Assembly (NCBI GenBank): GCA_041394405.1
Contig: JAWKIF010000012.1
Span: forward strand, 186,001-250,000
DNA length: 64,000 nt
Origin: Microthrix sp041394405
GTDB lineage: Bacteria > Actinomycetota > Acidimicrobiia > Acidimicrobiales > Microtrichaceae
Direction of reading: 5' to 3'
In this document: positions 16,183 to 24,929 of the stretch, piece after piece
How the letters are laid out: every line of letters starts with the position of its first letter
How positions within the stretch are numbered: the first letter of the stretch is position 1
Translations under genes and position numbers: made by a program
The notes under the pieces: generated by a model
What the model was told of the DNA's origin: nothing
Seen by the model: only the letters and a program-made list of their open reading frames with translations
The model's database searches: none

Positions 16183-17673
16183 ATGCGTGCACGTCGCGCA
16201 CCACTACGTACGGCCATGTCGGCCGCCCTTCTGGGCTGCGCCGGGCTGGGGCTGAACGCGCCGCAGGCGGGGGCCACGGGCACCGACTCCTATCTCAGCC
16301 AGTCAGGAGCGGTGCCCGGCGCCCCCGAGAAGAACGACCTGTTCGGACGCGCCTTGGCGGTGGGCGATTTCAACGGCGATGGACGCGACGACGCCGCCAT
16401 CGGCGCCCCGGGCGAATCCATCGGCACCCGCTCCAACTCCGGCGCGGTCAACATCCTGTACGGCTCAGGTTCCGGCCTGACCAGCGCCGGTTCCCAGTTC
16501 TTCAGCCAGGCGACCCCCAACGTCGCCGGATCTCCCGAAATCGGAGATCGGTTCGGCGAAACCCTGGCCGCAGGCGACTTCAACTCAGACGGCCGCGACG
16601 ACCTGGCGATCGGGGTTCCCAGCGAGGACATCGGCTCCACACCCAACGCCGGCCTGGTGCACGTCCTCTTCGGCACCACCGGCGGCCTCAGCAGCTTCTC
16701 GACTTCCTTCCACCAGAACACACCGGGCATCGACGGGGTGGTCGAGCCGCACGACCGATTCGGTGACTCGCTGGCGGCGGGCGACGTCACCGGCAGCCGC
16801 GACGACCTCTTCGTCGGCGCCGCCTGGGAGGACCTCGGGTCGATTGCCGACGCCGGCGCTGCGCACTTCATTCCCGGCAGCGCATCCGGTCCCAACCTTG
16901 GCGCCGAGTTTTCGTTCCATCAGGGATCGCCCGGGGTGGGCACCAGCCCCGGCACCAACGAGCGCTTCTCCACGTCCATGACGGTGGGCGACCTGACCGA
17001 CGACGGCGTCGGCGACCTGGCGGTATCGGCTCCCTACGAAACGGTCGACGGCGGCGAAGGGCCCGCCACCAACGCCGGCATCGTGTTCATGGTTCCCGGT
17101 TCGCCGAGCGGCCCCGCCTTCGGGCCGGGCGTGGTGACCGAAACGGGGATCGACATGTTGTCCTCCCCCACCAACCGGCTCTTCGGATTCGACCTCGCCA
17201 TCCGCGCGGGTTCGGGGCCCAACCCCGACGATCTCGTCGTCGGCGTGATCGACAGCATCCAGGGCTACGGCGGCGGCGCCGAGCTGTTCAGGTTCAACGG
17301 CGACACCGGCGGCGAGGGCCTGGCACCGGTGATCGGCTTCGACCCGGCCGACAATCCCGGGGCGGCGGTGGCCGGGCGGCAGCAGGGCTTCTCCAGCAAC
17401 GAGACGCCGGGGGTGCTCGTCGGTGTTCCCTTCGGCAACGACGGAGGTGTCAGCAACTCGGGCTTCGTCGGGGGGTGGAACGGCAACTACGGCCAGTCGG
17501 CCAGCCCCGGCACGCCGGAGGTGAATGACCTGTTCGGCATCGCCGTCGCCGTCGGGGACTTCGACAACGACGGTCTGGACGACCTCCTCGCCGGCATCTC
17601 GGGCGAGAACATCGGCTCCGTCGCCGACGCCGGGGGTGCCGTGGTCGCCTACGGAGCCAACCTGCCCGCCTGA
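16183..17673 (+). CDS. Secreted FG-GAP repeat (integrin-alpha-like beta-propeller) protein
   Basis: 496 residues. The N-terminus is a signal peptide: basic start, hydrophobic core and an AGA site near residue 30. The body repeats calcium-binding loops of the type DFNGDGRDD, DFNSDGRDD, DLTDDGVGD and DFDNDGLDD, each followed by an (A/I)G(A/V)P-like strand, as in seven-bladed FG-GAP propellers. ATG 16183 is chosen because it gives the signal peptide; GGGGG lies just upstream. Extracellular; ligand or substrate unknown. No peptidase or sortase signal seen at the C-terminus, which ends in the last blade. Confidence 0.88.
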   Translation: MRARRAPLRTAMSAALLGCAGLGLNAPQAGATGTDSYLSQSGAVPGAPEKNDLFGRALAVGDFNGDGRDDAAIGAPGESIGTRSNSGAVNILYGSGSGLTSAGSQFFSQATPNVAGSPEIGDRFGETLAAGDFNSDGRDDLAIGVPSEDIGSTPNAGLVHVLFGTTGGLSSFSTSFHQNTPGIDGVVEPHDRFGDSLAAGDVTGSRDDLFVGAAWEDLGSIADAGAAHFIPGSASGPNLGAEFSFHQGSPGVGTSPGTNERFSTSMTVGDLTDDGVGDLAVSAPYETVDGGEGPATNAGIVFMVPGSPSGPAFGPGVVTETGIDMLSSPTNRLFGFDLAIRAGSGPNPDDLVVGVIDSIQGYGGGAELFRFNGDTGGEGLAPVIGFDPADNPGAAVAGRQQGFSSNETPGVLVGVPFGNDGGVSNSGFVGGWNGNYGQSASPGTPEVNDLFGIAVAVGDFDNDGLDDLLAGISGENIGSVADAGGAVVAYGANLPA

Positions 17674-17699
17674 CCGTCCCCGCTGACTCGAGCGACAAG

Positions 17700-17729
17700 G
17701 GCTCGGCACCGCGTGGGGTGCGCCGAGCC
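17700..17729. terminator. Hairpin between convergent genes
   Basis: GGCTCGGC (17700-17707) pairs perfectly with GCCGAGCC (17722-17729). It sits between the converging FG-GAP and acyl-CoA dehydrogenase-like genes and could stop transcription from either side. No U-tract. Confidence 0.55.
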
Positions 17730-18905
17730 TCAGAGCCCGGGCAGGTCCTCCTCGATGCCCAGCCAAATCTGGGCGGCGTCGATGTAGGTCTTCTCCGAGA
17801 TGAACGCATGCTGCGTGCCGGTGTAGATGTCGCGGAAGGCCCGCTCCAGCCGGCTGCCGTTGCGGATGGCCGTGGTGCCGGCGGCCAGGTGCGCCCATTG
17901 CGCCACCTCGCGGGAGGCCTCCGTGGCGTAGGTAGCGGCCACCCGATGATCGGCGCGCATGGTGGGGGTCAACTCGGCCCCGGCGGCCACCTGCGCCTCG
18001 ATGCCGCTGAAGGTCTCCACCAGCCCCGCTCTGGCGGCACGCCACATGCCCCGATGATGGGCAAGGTTGCGCTGGAACGTGTTGCGGTTGGCCAGCGTGT
18101 CCATGTCGGACATGCGGGCCTTGGTGAGCGCCAGCTCGGCCACGTCGTCCAGCATCGATTTGGCCACCCCCAGTGCCCAGCTGGCGTGGCCGGCGGCCGT
18201 GATGGGCATGAGGCCCATCGAGAAGATGGGGCTGGAGCCGCGCTGGGCGTTGCGGGTGAAGAGCGGAAAGCACCGATGTTCGGGAACGAAGACGTCGGCC
18301 AGCTCGTAGTCGTAGCTGCCGGTGCCGCGAAGGCCCTGCACGTGCCAACCGTCGGTGAAGTTCACCTGGTCACGGGGCACGATGGCCACCCGCATCTGGT
18401 CGAGGTCAAAGCTGGCCTCGCCGTCGACGGTGGGGAAGAACCCAGCCGCGATGTAGGCGGAATGCGCAGTGCCGGATCCGAAGTTCCAGGATCCCGACAA
18501 CCGGTAGCCGCCGTCGGCGCGCTCCCCGGTTCCGTTGGGAAAGAACTGGCCGCCCAGCGTGACCCGGTGGTCGGGGTCTCCGAACAACTCCTCGAACCCC
18601 GCCTGGGGCAGGTACACCGACGCCGCCATGGAGGCGGGGAAGTTGGCGATGCCGGTCCACCCCAGCGAGCCGTCCTGCCATGCCAGCTCGATCCACGTGT
18701 CGATCAGCTGGAGGAAGCTCGGCTGGCAGCCACCCGCCTCGGGCGCGTTGGGGTAGCGCATCAAGCCGCTGTCCCACAACGCGTCGACCAGCGGCTGCGA
18801 CAGGGTGCGTTGGGCCTCCGATGCGGCGGCCTCGGTGGTGCTGAGCTCGCGCAGCGTGCGAGCAACGGCGGGCCCCTGCGCTGGGTCGGCGATGGCGGCG
18901 CCCAT
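17730..18905 (-). CDS. Acyl-CoA dehydrogenase-family flavoprotein (HsaA/DszC-like group)
   Basis: 391 residues with the acyl-CoA dehydrogenase fold. It belongs by pattern to the group with the second type of C-terminal domain, which holds flavin-dependent monooxygenases (HsaA, DszC) as well as dehydrogenases. Seen: DGSLGWTGIAN before the FAD domain, SGSWNFGSG in the middle domain, and the C-terminal TGTQHAFISEKTY. ATG start overlaps the SDR stop (ATGA), so it is the second gene of an SDR-flavoprotein operon. Substrate unknown; steroid- or ring-degradation-type chemistry is possible but unproven. Confidence 0.86.
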   Translation of the reverse strand: MGAAIADPAQGPAVARTLRELSTTEAAASEAQRTLSQPLVDALWDSGLMRYPNAPEAGGCQPSFLQLIDTWIELAWQDGSLGWTGIANFPASMAASVYLPQAGFEELFGDPDHRVTLGGQFFPNGTGERADGGYRLSGSWNFGSGTAHSAYIAAGFFPTVDGEASFDLDQMRVAIVPRDQVNFTDGWHVQGLRGTGSYDYELADVFVPEHRCFPLFTRNAQRGSSPIFSMGLMPITAAGHASWALGVAKSMLDDVAELALTKARMSDMDTLANRNTFQRNLAHHRGMWRAARAGLVETFSGIEAQVAAGAELTPTMRADHRVAATYATEASREVAQWAHLAAGTTAIRNGSRLERAFRDIYTGTQHAFISEKTYIDAAQIWLGIEEDLPGL

Positions 18906-19645
18906 CAGAAGTCCCCGAAGATGCCGGGGCGGAGCCCGGCGGTCATGCCACCGTCGGCCACCAAGGCGTGGCCGGTGACGAAGCTGGCGTCCTCGGAGGC
19001 CAGGAACGCGGCGACGGCCGCCATCTCCTCCGGCTGCCCAAACCGGCCCAGCTGGTGAGCGTTCAACATGGTGGCCTTGTAGTCCTCCATACCCGGCGAA
19101 TCCAACACCTCCATGAGCAGCGGCGTCTCGATGCCGCCGGGGCAGATGGCGTTGGCCCGGATGCCGTGCCGTCCGTAGTCGATGGCCATGGTCTTGGTCA
19201 GCAGGATGACCGCCGCCTTCGACGCGTTGTAGGCGCTGCCGCCCTCGGTGCCCTCGATGCCTTCGATGCTGGAGATGTTGATGACGCTGCCACGCTTCTG
19301 GGGGAGCATCTGGGTGACGGCGTGCTTGCACACCAGGAACGTGCCCGTGAGGTTGATGCCAATCACGCGCTCCCATTCCTCTGCGTCCACCATATGCACC
19401 GGGCCGCCCCCGGCGACGCCCGCTGCGTTGACGACGATGTCGAGGCTGCCGTGGGTGGCGACGGTTCCCTCGACGGCCGCCTTCACGCCCGGCTCGTCGC
19501 GCACATCGATGGTGTGGTCGACGTCCCCTGCGATGTCGATGGTGACCACGGTGGCCCCCTCCGATCGAAACCGCTCAGCCGTGGCCCTGCCGATGCCCGA
19601 ACCCCCGCCGGTGACCAAGGCCACGCGGTCCGCTAGTCGTTCCAT
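18905..19645 (-). CDS. Short-chain dehydrogenase/reductase
   Basis: 246-residue classical SDR, NAD(P)-dependent. Seen: cofactor motif TGGGSGIG at 12-19, Asp-ending second strand (TIDIAGD) favouring NAD, NAAG at 73-76, catalytic Ser near 125, Tyr139 and Lys143 (YNASK), and the C-terminal CPGGIETP. ATG 19645 has GAGGGAAG upstream; a longer frame reading back to 19870 lacks family sequence. Coupled by a 4-bp overlap to the acyl-CoA dehydrogenase-like gene. Confidence 0.92.
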   Translation of the reverse strand: MERLADRVALVTGGGSGIGRATAERFRSEGATVVTIDIAGDVDHTIDVRDEPGVKAAVEGTVATHGSLDIVVNAAGVAGGGPVHMVDAEEWERVIGINLTGTFLVCKHAVTQMLPQKRGSVINISSIEGIEGTEGGSAYNASKAAVILLTKTMAIDYGRHGIRANAICPGGIETPLLMEVLDSPGMEDYKATMLNAHQLGRFGQPEEMAAVAAFLASEDASFVTGHALVADGGMTAGLRPGIFGDF

Positions 19646-19721
19646 CTGTGTCGCTTCCCTCACGGTTTGGCGTCCCCGGTGGACGCAACGCCGCCCAGTC
19701 TCGCGCGCGTTGATGCGTCGG

Positions 19722-20111
19722 CTAGTCCGTGTGGAGGCGGCTGCGGAGGGGGTGATCGACGGGGATCTCCACCAGCACCACCCGGGTTCCCTCCGGCGAG
19801 GTGATCCACCATTCGATGAGGCCCCACGGCATGCGCTGGGGCCTGCCGTCGTGGGCGACGCCCGCGGCAATCAGCCGGTCGGCCTCGGCGTGTACGTCGG
19901 GCACCTGCATCCACAGTCGGAGGGCGGCGGGATCGGTGCCGTGACGGGTCAGCTCCACCAACGTGCCACCGCAAAAGAACTCGACGCCGGTGGCCTCGCC
20001 GTGGACCCCATATTCCCGGGCGATGGTCAGGCCCAGGGTGTCGCGCCACCAGGCCGCCGACGTCGGAAGGTCGTCGGTTCGCACCAGCACCCGGGAGGAG
20101 AGCACGTCCAC
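19722..20111 (-). CDS. VOC-superfamily (glyoxalase/bleomycin-resistance-like) protein
   Basis: 129 residues, one VOC module pair: SRVLVRTDDLPTSAAWWRDTLGL at the start and an EGTRVVLVEIP-type C-terminal strand carrying a likely metal Glu. Single-domain members include lyases, dioxygenase-like enzymes and antibiotic-binding proteins; none can be chosen. GTG start lies 6 nt after a TAGCGT -10 (20123-20118) without a Shine-Dalgarno, so it is probably leaderless. Divergent from the MFS gene, which could be co-regulated. Confidence 0.85.
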   Translation of the reverse strand: MDVLSSRVLVRTDDLPTSAAWWRDTLGLTIAREYGVHGEATGVEFFCGGTLVELTRHGTDPAALRLWMQVPDVHAEADRLIAAGVAHDGRPQRMPWGLIEWWITSPEGTRVVLVEIPVDHPLRSRLHTD

Positions 20112-20187
20112 CTGCCCACGCTATCCACCACGGTGGGCGAGGGCCGGGACCGCGCTCCGCTGATCTCGGCGTGGGTAGGTTGACGCC

Positions 20188-21462
20188 ATCACCGCCTTTC
20201 CCGCCACGGGCGATCCACCGTCCCCCGGCCCCGATCCCGCCAAGCCGGGTCTCCGCGACGCTGCCGCTGCCTTTCGCTACCGCAACTTCCGGCTGTTTTG
20301 GATCGGCGCCCTGCTCTCCAACAGCGGCACGTGGGTGCAGAACCTGACGGTGCCCTACGTGGTGTTTCAGCTGACCGACTCCCCGACCTGGGTGGGTATC
20401 GCCGCCTTCAGCCAGCTGGCACCCCTGGCGCTGATGGCACCCCTCGGAGGGACCCTGGCCGATCGGCTGGACCGACGGCGGGTGTTGCTGGTGACCCAGA
20501 GCGCCATGGCGATCGTGGCGTCGCTCATGGGCCTGGCCTGGATCTCCGGTCGGGCCACCGTGCCGATCGTCATCGCCCTGGTGGCCGTGGGCGGCGTGAT
20601 CACCGGCATCAACGCGCCGGCGTGGCAGGCCTTCGTGTCCCAACTGGTTCCCCGAGACGCCCTCCTGAACGCCGTCACCCTCACCTCCGCCCAGTTCAAC
20701 GCGGCGCGGGCCTTTGGGCCCGGCCTGGGTGGCTTGGTGCTGGTGACCCTGGGCCCAGGGCCGGCGTTCTTCATCAACGCCGGCTCCTATGGCGCCGTGC
20801 TGGTGGCGCTCATGAGTATCTCGCTGGAACGGAGGCCGCCGGCATCCACCCCGCGACCGCGCATCCTGGCCGACGCCCGCGAGACCGTCGCCTACGTTCG
20901 CTCACGCAAGGGCATGGCTGCCTGCTACACCGCCGTGGTGGCGCTGGGGTTGTTCGGCCAACCGGTGTTCTCGCTGGTCGTCGTCTTCGCCGAGGAGGTC
21001 TTCGAGGTCGGCGGCCTGGCCTTCGGCCTGCTGGGCGCGGCGCTGGGCATCGGGTCGGTGCTGGCCGCACCGCTGGTGGCCGGTCGCGGCTCGGGCGTGG
21101 CACGAAGCCGCCTGGCCGGGGATGCCATGGTGATCTACGGCGTCGCACTGGTGTGCTTCGCAGCGGCGCCGGCGTACGCACTGGGTCTCATTGCGCTGCT
21201 GGTGGCGGGAGGGGCCTACCTGCCCATCGCCGCCACGCTCAACACGACGCTGCAGATCCAGGTGGACGAGGCGATGCGGGGCAAGGTGCTGGCGCTGTAC
21301 CTCACGCTGTTCACGCTCTCGATTCCGCTGGGGTCGCTCATCCAGGGCTGGACCAGCGACGTGGTGGGCCCCAAACCGACCGTGGTGGTCGCCGGATGCG
21401 CCTACCTGACCGCCACCTTCGCCCTGCGCCGCCCCTCCTGGCTGGGCCATCTCGACGACTGA
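20188..21462 (+). CDS. MFS transporter (MFS_3/EntS-like exporter)
   Basis: About 424 residues with twelve hydrophobic segments. The N-terminal RYRNFRLFWIGALLSNSGTW and the loop GGTLADRLDRRRVLL between TM2 and TM3 are typical of the exporter group that includes EntS. The in-frame stop TAG at 20176-20178 is followed by no ATG, GTG or TTG before GTG 20335, which lies inside conserved TM1. ATC at 20188 is 6 nt after TAGGTT (20176-20181), the same promoter-to-start spacing as leaderless genes here, so an ATC start is proposed. A GTG 20335 start would remove part of TM1. Confidence 0.85.
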   Translation: MTAFPATGDPPSPGPDPAKPGLRDAAAAFRYRNFRLFWIGALLSNSGTWVQNLTVPYVVFQLTDSPTWVGIAAFSQLAPLALMAPLGGTLADRLDRRRVLLVTQSAMAIVASLMGLAWISGRATVPIVIALVAVGGVITGINAPAWQAFVSQLVPRDALLNAVTLTSAQFNAARAFGPGLGGLVLVTLGPGPAFFINAGSYGAVLVALMSISLERRPPASTPRPRILADARETVAYVRSRKGMAACYTAVVALGLFGQPVFSLVVVFAEEVFEVGGLAFGLLGAALGIGSVLAAPLVAGRGSGVARSRLAGDAMVIYGVALVCFAAAPAYALGLIALLVAGGAYLPIAATLNTTLQIQVDEAMRGKVLALYLTLFTLSIPLGSLIQGWTSDVVGPKPTVVVAGCAYLTATFALRRPSWLGHLDD

Positions 21463-21517
21463 GGGTTCCGAGCACCGCCCGGCGCTGCAGCGGGTGGCGA
21501 CAACCTCTGCTGCTCAC

Positions 21518-21565
21518 CGCTCAGCTGCTCAACCACTCAGTTGCTCAACCGCTCAGCTGCTCGCC
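21518..21565. repeat. Three 16-bp tandem repeats over the mobA-like stop codon
   Basis: CGCTCAGCTGCTCAAC at 21518-21533, with close copies at 21534-21549 and 21550-21565 and a partial copy just before. The mobA-like stop (21545-21547, minus strand) lies in the second copy, so the protein's last residues come from the repeat. Confidence 0.8.
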
Positions 21566-22474
21566 CGGCCCGTCGGCGCTGGACAGCGCCACCAACTTGG
21601 CGGCGGCCCACGGCGGTACCGCTGTGTGCGCCGGTGCCAACAGCACCCAGCGATCGGCTGCGGCTCGGGCCTCGGCCGTCGGCCGGGCGAGCACGGTGGC
21701 GCGGTCTCCCGCCGGGTCGACGGCGTCGGTCGCTCGCCAACCGGTGTCGGACGTCAGCGCAGCAACCACGCGGCTGCGTTGGGGCTCGTCGCCCGCCAGC
21801 CCCACGGCGGAGTCGCCGGATGCCACCGCCTCCAGCAGATCGAGCGGGCCGTCCAGGCTGGCGATCCGTGCGGTCGGCACCTCTCTCGGCCGGCCCAGCC
21901 CCACCAGCAGACGCACGGGCGCATGCCTCGGATCGCCAAACTGCCTCACCGCGCTGCGGAGCGCCCCAAAACGCCACACGGCCGTCAACCACTGCGGTGA
22001 CCCCCCCGGCGCAGCAACCGCCACACCGGCGTCGGCGTGACGCCGGAGGGCATCGGCCAGCAGGGACATCACCGGCGCCACCGGTGCCATGGCATCGCAG
22101 GCCAGCACCGCCACCAGCTCGTCCTCGCCAGGGCCGTCCTCCGCGGAGGAGAGCTGCCGTGAGCCGGCCGAACCGGCGCCGTCCCCCGACCCGCCCATCA
22201 GCGCCATCACGCCCGCCGCCATACCCGCAGCGGGCCCCCCTCCCACCGGTTGCTCGGCCACTTGTTCCACCGAACAGGAAGAAGTCGAGGCGATGGGATC
22301 GCGACCGGCCGGCCGCACGACGATTCTCCGGCCGGTAGCCGGCACGTCCAGTGCGTGGTCGATCAGGCGACGGCCGCCCACCTCGCACCAGGCCTTGTCC
22401 ACCCCGCCCAAGCGCTCGCCCGAGCCCCCGGCAACCACGATGAGGTGAGACAGCTTGGGCGAGGTTGGCTGCAC
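21545..22474 (-). CDS. MobA-like nucleotidyltransferase with C-terminal extension
   Basis: 309 residues. The first 200 read as a MobA-type NTP-transferase: VVAGGSGERLGGVDKA (nucleotide-binding loop and conserved Lys) near 12-28, then LACDAMAP with the metal Asp. MobA attaches GMP to molybdopterin. A stretch of about 80 residues after this domain is not recognised. GTG 22474 places the loop at the normal distance from the N-terminus. The gene is divergent from fdhD, a formate-dehydrogenase maturation gene, which supports a molybdenum-cofactor role; no oxidoreductase subunit is in the window. Confidence 0.78.
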   Translation of the reverse strand: MQPTSPKLSHLIVVAGGSGERLGGVDKAWCEVGGRRLIDHALDVPATGRRIVVRPAGRDPIASTSSCSVEQVAEQPVGGGPAAGMAAGVMALMGGSGDGAGSAGSRQLSSAEDGPGEDELVAVLACDAMAPVAPVMSLLADALRRHADAGVAVAAPGGSPQWLTAVWRFGALRSAVRQFGDPRHAPVRLLVGLGRPREVPTARIASLDGPLDLLEAVASGDSAVGLAGDEPQRSRVVAALTSDTGWRATDAVDPAGDRATVLARPTAEARAAADRWVLLAPAHTAVPPWAAAKLVALSSADGPGEQLSG

Positions 22475-22537
22475 CCCCGCACACTGCCACCGAGTGGCAG
22501 CGCCGACAACACGGCGCACCTGGCACCATGGGCGACC

Positions 22538-23380
22538 ATGAGCCCAGGCAGCAGTCCCCATCAAGTGCTGCGGGTTTCGGCCGGTGGCACGCCCGGCACG
22601 TCCGACCCCGACCTGTTGGCCGTCGAGGAGCCGTTGGAGATCCGCGTGGAGGGCCGGGTGCTGGCCACCACGATGCGCACCCCCGGCAACGACGTCGAGC
22701 TGGCCCATGGCTGGCTGCTGTCCGAGGGCATCGTCGCCTCACCCCGGGACGTCGCGACGGCCCGGTTCGATCTCGCCGGCGACGTGACCAACTCGCTGAA
22801 CGTGTTGGAGGTGGCGCTCTCCCCCTGGGTAGAACGGCCGAATCCGGCAGCAGCGCGCCTCGGCACCACCACCGCCTCGTGTGGCATCTGCGGCACGGCG
22901 AGCATCGATGCCATGGCGGGAACCACCGCCTACCCCACCGCCGACGATCCCGCCGTGATCGGCGCCCAGGCAGTGATGCGGCTGCCCCACGAACTGCGGG
23001 GTGGGCAGGGATTGTTCGAACGGACCGGCGGAACCCACGGGGCTGGGCTCGCCGGTGTCGACGGCTCGATCCTGTGTGTCCGCGAGGACGTTGGCCGACA
23101 CAACGCCGTGGACAAGGTTCTGGGTTGGGCGTTGATCGACGCCCGAGTACCCCTGGGCGGACACGTGCTGGTGCTGTCCGGGCGGGCCGGATTCGAGTTG
23201 GTTCAGAAGGCGGCCATGGCGGGCGTGCCCATCGTGGCCGCCGTCGGAGCACCGACGGCCCTGGCGGTGCAGCTGGCCGAAGCCGTCGGCATCACCCTGG
23301 TGGGCTTCATCACGGGCGAGACCGCCAACGTGTACACCCGCCCCGATCGCGTCGCAGCCGACGGACCGGCAGCAGACTGA
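22538..23380 (+). CDS. fdhD: Formate dehydrogenase accessory sulfurtransferase FdhD
   Basis: Carries sulfur from the cysteine desulfurase to the molybdenum cofactor of formate dehydrogenase. Seen: the two catalytic cysteines Cys115 and Cys118 (SCGICG), EEPLEIRVEG and LAHGWLLSEGI near the N-terminus, REDVGRHNAVDK and the GRAGFELVQKA region. 280 residues, normal. ATG 22538 is chosen over the longer open frame because homologous sequence begins there. A strong hairpin follows the stop. The formate dehydrogenase itself is not in the window. Confidence 0.95.
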   Translation: MSPGSSPHQVLRVSAGGTPGTSDPDLLAVEEPLEIRVEGRVLATTMRTPGNDVELAHGWLLSEGIVASPRDVATARFDLAGDVTNSLNVLEVALSPWVERPNPAAARLGTTTASCGICGTASIDAMAGTTAYPTADDPAVIGAQAVMRLPHELRGGQGLFERTGGTHGAGLAGVDGSILCVREDVGRHNAVDKVLGWALIDARVPLGGHVLVLSGRAGFELVQKAAMAGVPIVAAVGAPTALAVQLAEAVGITLVGFITGETANVYTRPDRVAADGPAAD

Positions 23381-23397
23381 GGGCCGCACGAGAGAAC

Positions 23398-23434
23398 GGC
23401 GGGGAGAACGGGCTGGAGGACCGTTCTCCCCGCC
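23398..23434. terminator. Strong hairpin after fdhD
   Basis: Perfect 14-bp arms GGCGGGGAGAACGG (23398-23411) and CCGTTCTCCCCGCC (23421-23434) with a 9-nt loop, 17 nt after the fdhD stop and facing the recA 3' end. Probably ends both converging units. The remaining 23435-23593 shows nothing I can name. Confidence 0.65.
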
Positions 23435-23593
23435 GAGAAGCGGGACCGGTGGCTGGCAGGCTCGAGGGTCCCACGTTGGGGGCGGCGCTGAGGCCGCCGC
23501 CTGAACCGGGAACCGCATCCGGCTGGATGGCTGCGGTTCCCGAGACTGGAGGCCATCGCGTGGCGGGCCGCGACGGCCAGAACTGACCGTTCC

Positions 23594-24679
23594 CTAGCTA
23601 TCCAGGGCGATGGGCACGTCGTCGGCATCGGTGAACTCGTCGAGGTCACCCTCGGCATCGGCGGTGGCGGTGCCCTCCGGCTGGTCGCCGATGCCCATCT
23701 GGTTGCGAACCAGCTCGGACACCTCCACCATGATCTCGGGATTCTCGGTGAGGAACAGCTTGGCGTTCTCCCGCCCCTGCCCCAACTGCTCGCCGTCGTA
23801 GGTGTACCAGGCACCCGACTTCTTCACGATGTTGAGGTCGACCGCCAGGTCGAGCAGCGAGCCCTCCCGGCTGATGCCCTGGCCGTACATGATGTCGAAC
23901 TCGGCCTGCCGGAACGGCGGGGCCATCTTGTTCTTCACCACCTTCACCCGGGTGCGGTTACCCACCACCTCGACACCGTTCTTGATGGATTCGATGCGGC
24001 GGATGTCGAGGCGCACCGAGGAATAGAACTTGAGCGCCCGCCCACCGGAGGTGGTTTCGGGGGAGCCGAACATGACGCCGATCTTTTCCCGCAGCTGGTT
24101 GATGAAGATGCAGATGGTGCGTGATCGGTTGAGGTTGGCGGTGAGCTTGCGGAGCGCCTGAGACATGAGCCGGGCCTGGAGACCCACGTGGGTGTCGCCC
24201 ATGTCGCCCTCGATCTCGGCCCGAGGGGTGAGCGCCGCCACCGAGTCGACCACGATGACGTCGATGGCACCTGAGCGCACCAGCATGTCGGTGATCTCGA
24301 GGGCCTGCTCGCCCGTGTCGGGTTGGGAGATGAGCAGCTGATCGATGTCCACCCCAATGCGGCTGGCGTAGGACGGGTCCATGGCATGTTCGGCGTCCAC
24401 GTAGGCACAGGTGCCGCCGTTGCGCTGGGCCTCGGCCACCACGTGCATGGCCAGCGTGGACTTGCCCGAAGCTTCCGGGCCGTAGATCTCGGTGACCCGG
24501 CCCCTGGGCAACCCACCGACACCCAGCGCCACGTCGAGCGACAACGCCCCGGTGGAAATGGTCTCGACGTTCATGGACGTCTTCTCGCCCATGCGCATGA
24601 CGGAGCCCTTGCCAAATTGCTTGTCGATCTGACCGAGGGCCATATCGAGTGCCTTGCTGCGATCCGAATTGCTCGCCAC
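23594..24679 (-). CDS. recA: Recombinase RecA
   Basis: DNA strand exchange and LexA co-protease. 361 residues. Seen: Walker A GPEASGKST at about 67-75, VIVVDSVAALTPRAEIEGDMGD with Walker B, loop L1/L2 sequence including the INQLREKIGVMFGSPETTSGG stretch (split here by family landmarks), and an acidic C-terminal tail. The start is GTG 24679, with GGAG 6 nt upstream; longer open sequence upstream is leader. RecX, usually directly behind recA in Actinobacteria, is absent: after the stop there are about 200 non-coding bp and a convergent gene. Confidence 0.97.
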   Translation of the reverse strand: MASNSDRSKALDMALGQIDKQFGKGSVMRMGEKTSMNVETISTGALSLDVALGVGGLPRGRVTEIYGPEASGKSTLAMHVVAEAQRNGGTCAYVDAEHAMDPSYASRIGVDIDQLLISQPDTGEQALEITDMLVRSGAIDVIVVDSVAALTPRAEIEGDMGDTHVGLQARLMSQALRKLTANLNRSRTICIFINQLREKIGVMFGSPETTSGGRALKFYSSVRLDIRRIESIKNGVEVVGNRTRVKVVKNKMAPPFRQAEFDIMYGQGISREGSLLDLAVDLNIVKKSGAWYTYDGEQLGQGRENAKLFLTENPEIMVEVSELVRNQMGIGDQPEGTATADAEGDLDEFTDADDVPIALDS

Positions 24680-24854
24680 GGTGATCTCCTTGGCATTGGG
24701 GCCCACCCGAGCGGGCCGTTGATGTGTTGGTTCTGCTTGTGGGGCGAACCCTACGGATGGGGTGTGACACTGAAGCTCGGGCCGGGAGACTCGGGCTGAG
24801 CGCCGCGGGTCGTGAGGACCGGTATCGTGCAGCTCCTCGCTGCAAGATGACGCC

Positions 24855-24883
24855 AGTGTAGTTACGAACGCCTGTTCGGACAA
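24855..24883 (-). promoter_or_regulatory. recA promoter with SOS-type box in the spacer
   Basis: Reading the minus strand: -35 TTGTCC (24883-24878), a 17-nt spacer and -10 TACACT (24860-24855). The palindrome CGAAC-N4-GTTCG (24865-24878) fills most of the spacer and overlaps the end of the -35; it fits the actinobacterial LexA-box form. The implied recA leader is roughly 165-170 nt. The same region is upstream of the divergent gene at 24930. Confidence 0.75.
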
Positions 24884-24929
24884 GCACCGAACGCAAAATC
24901 TCTGGGATCGAGCCTCTACGCTGCTCCCC

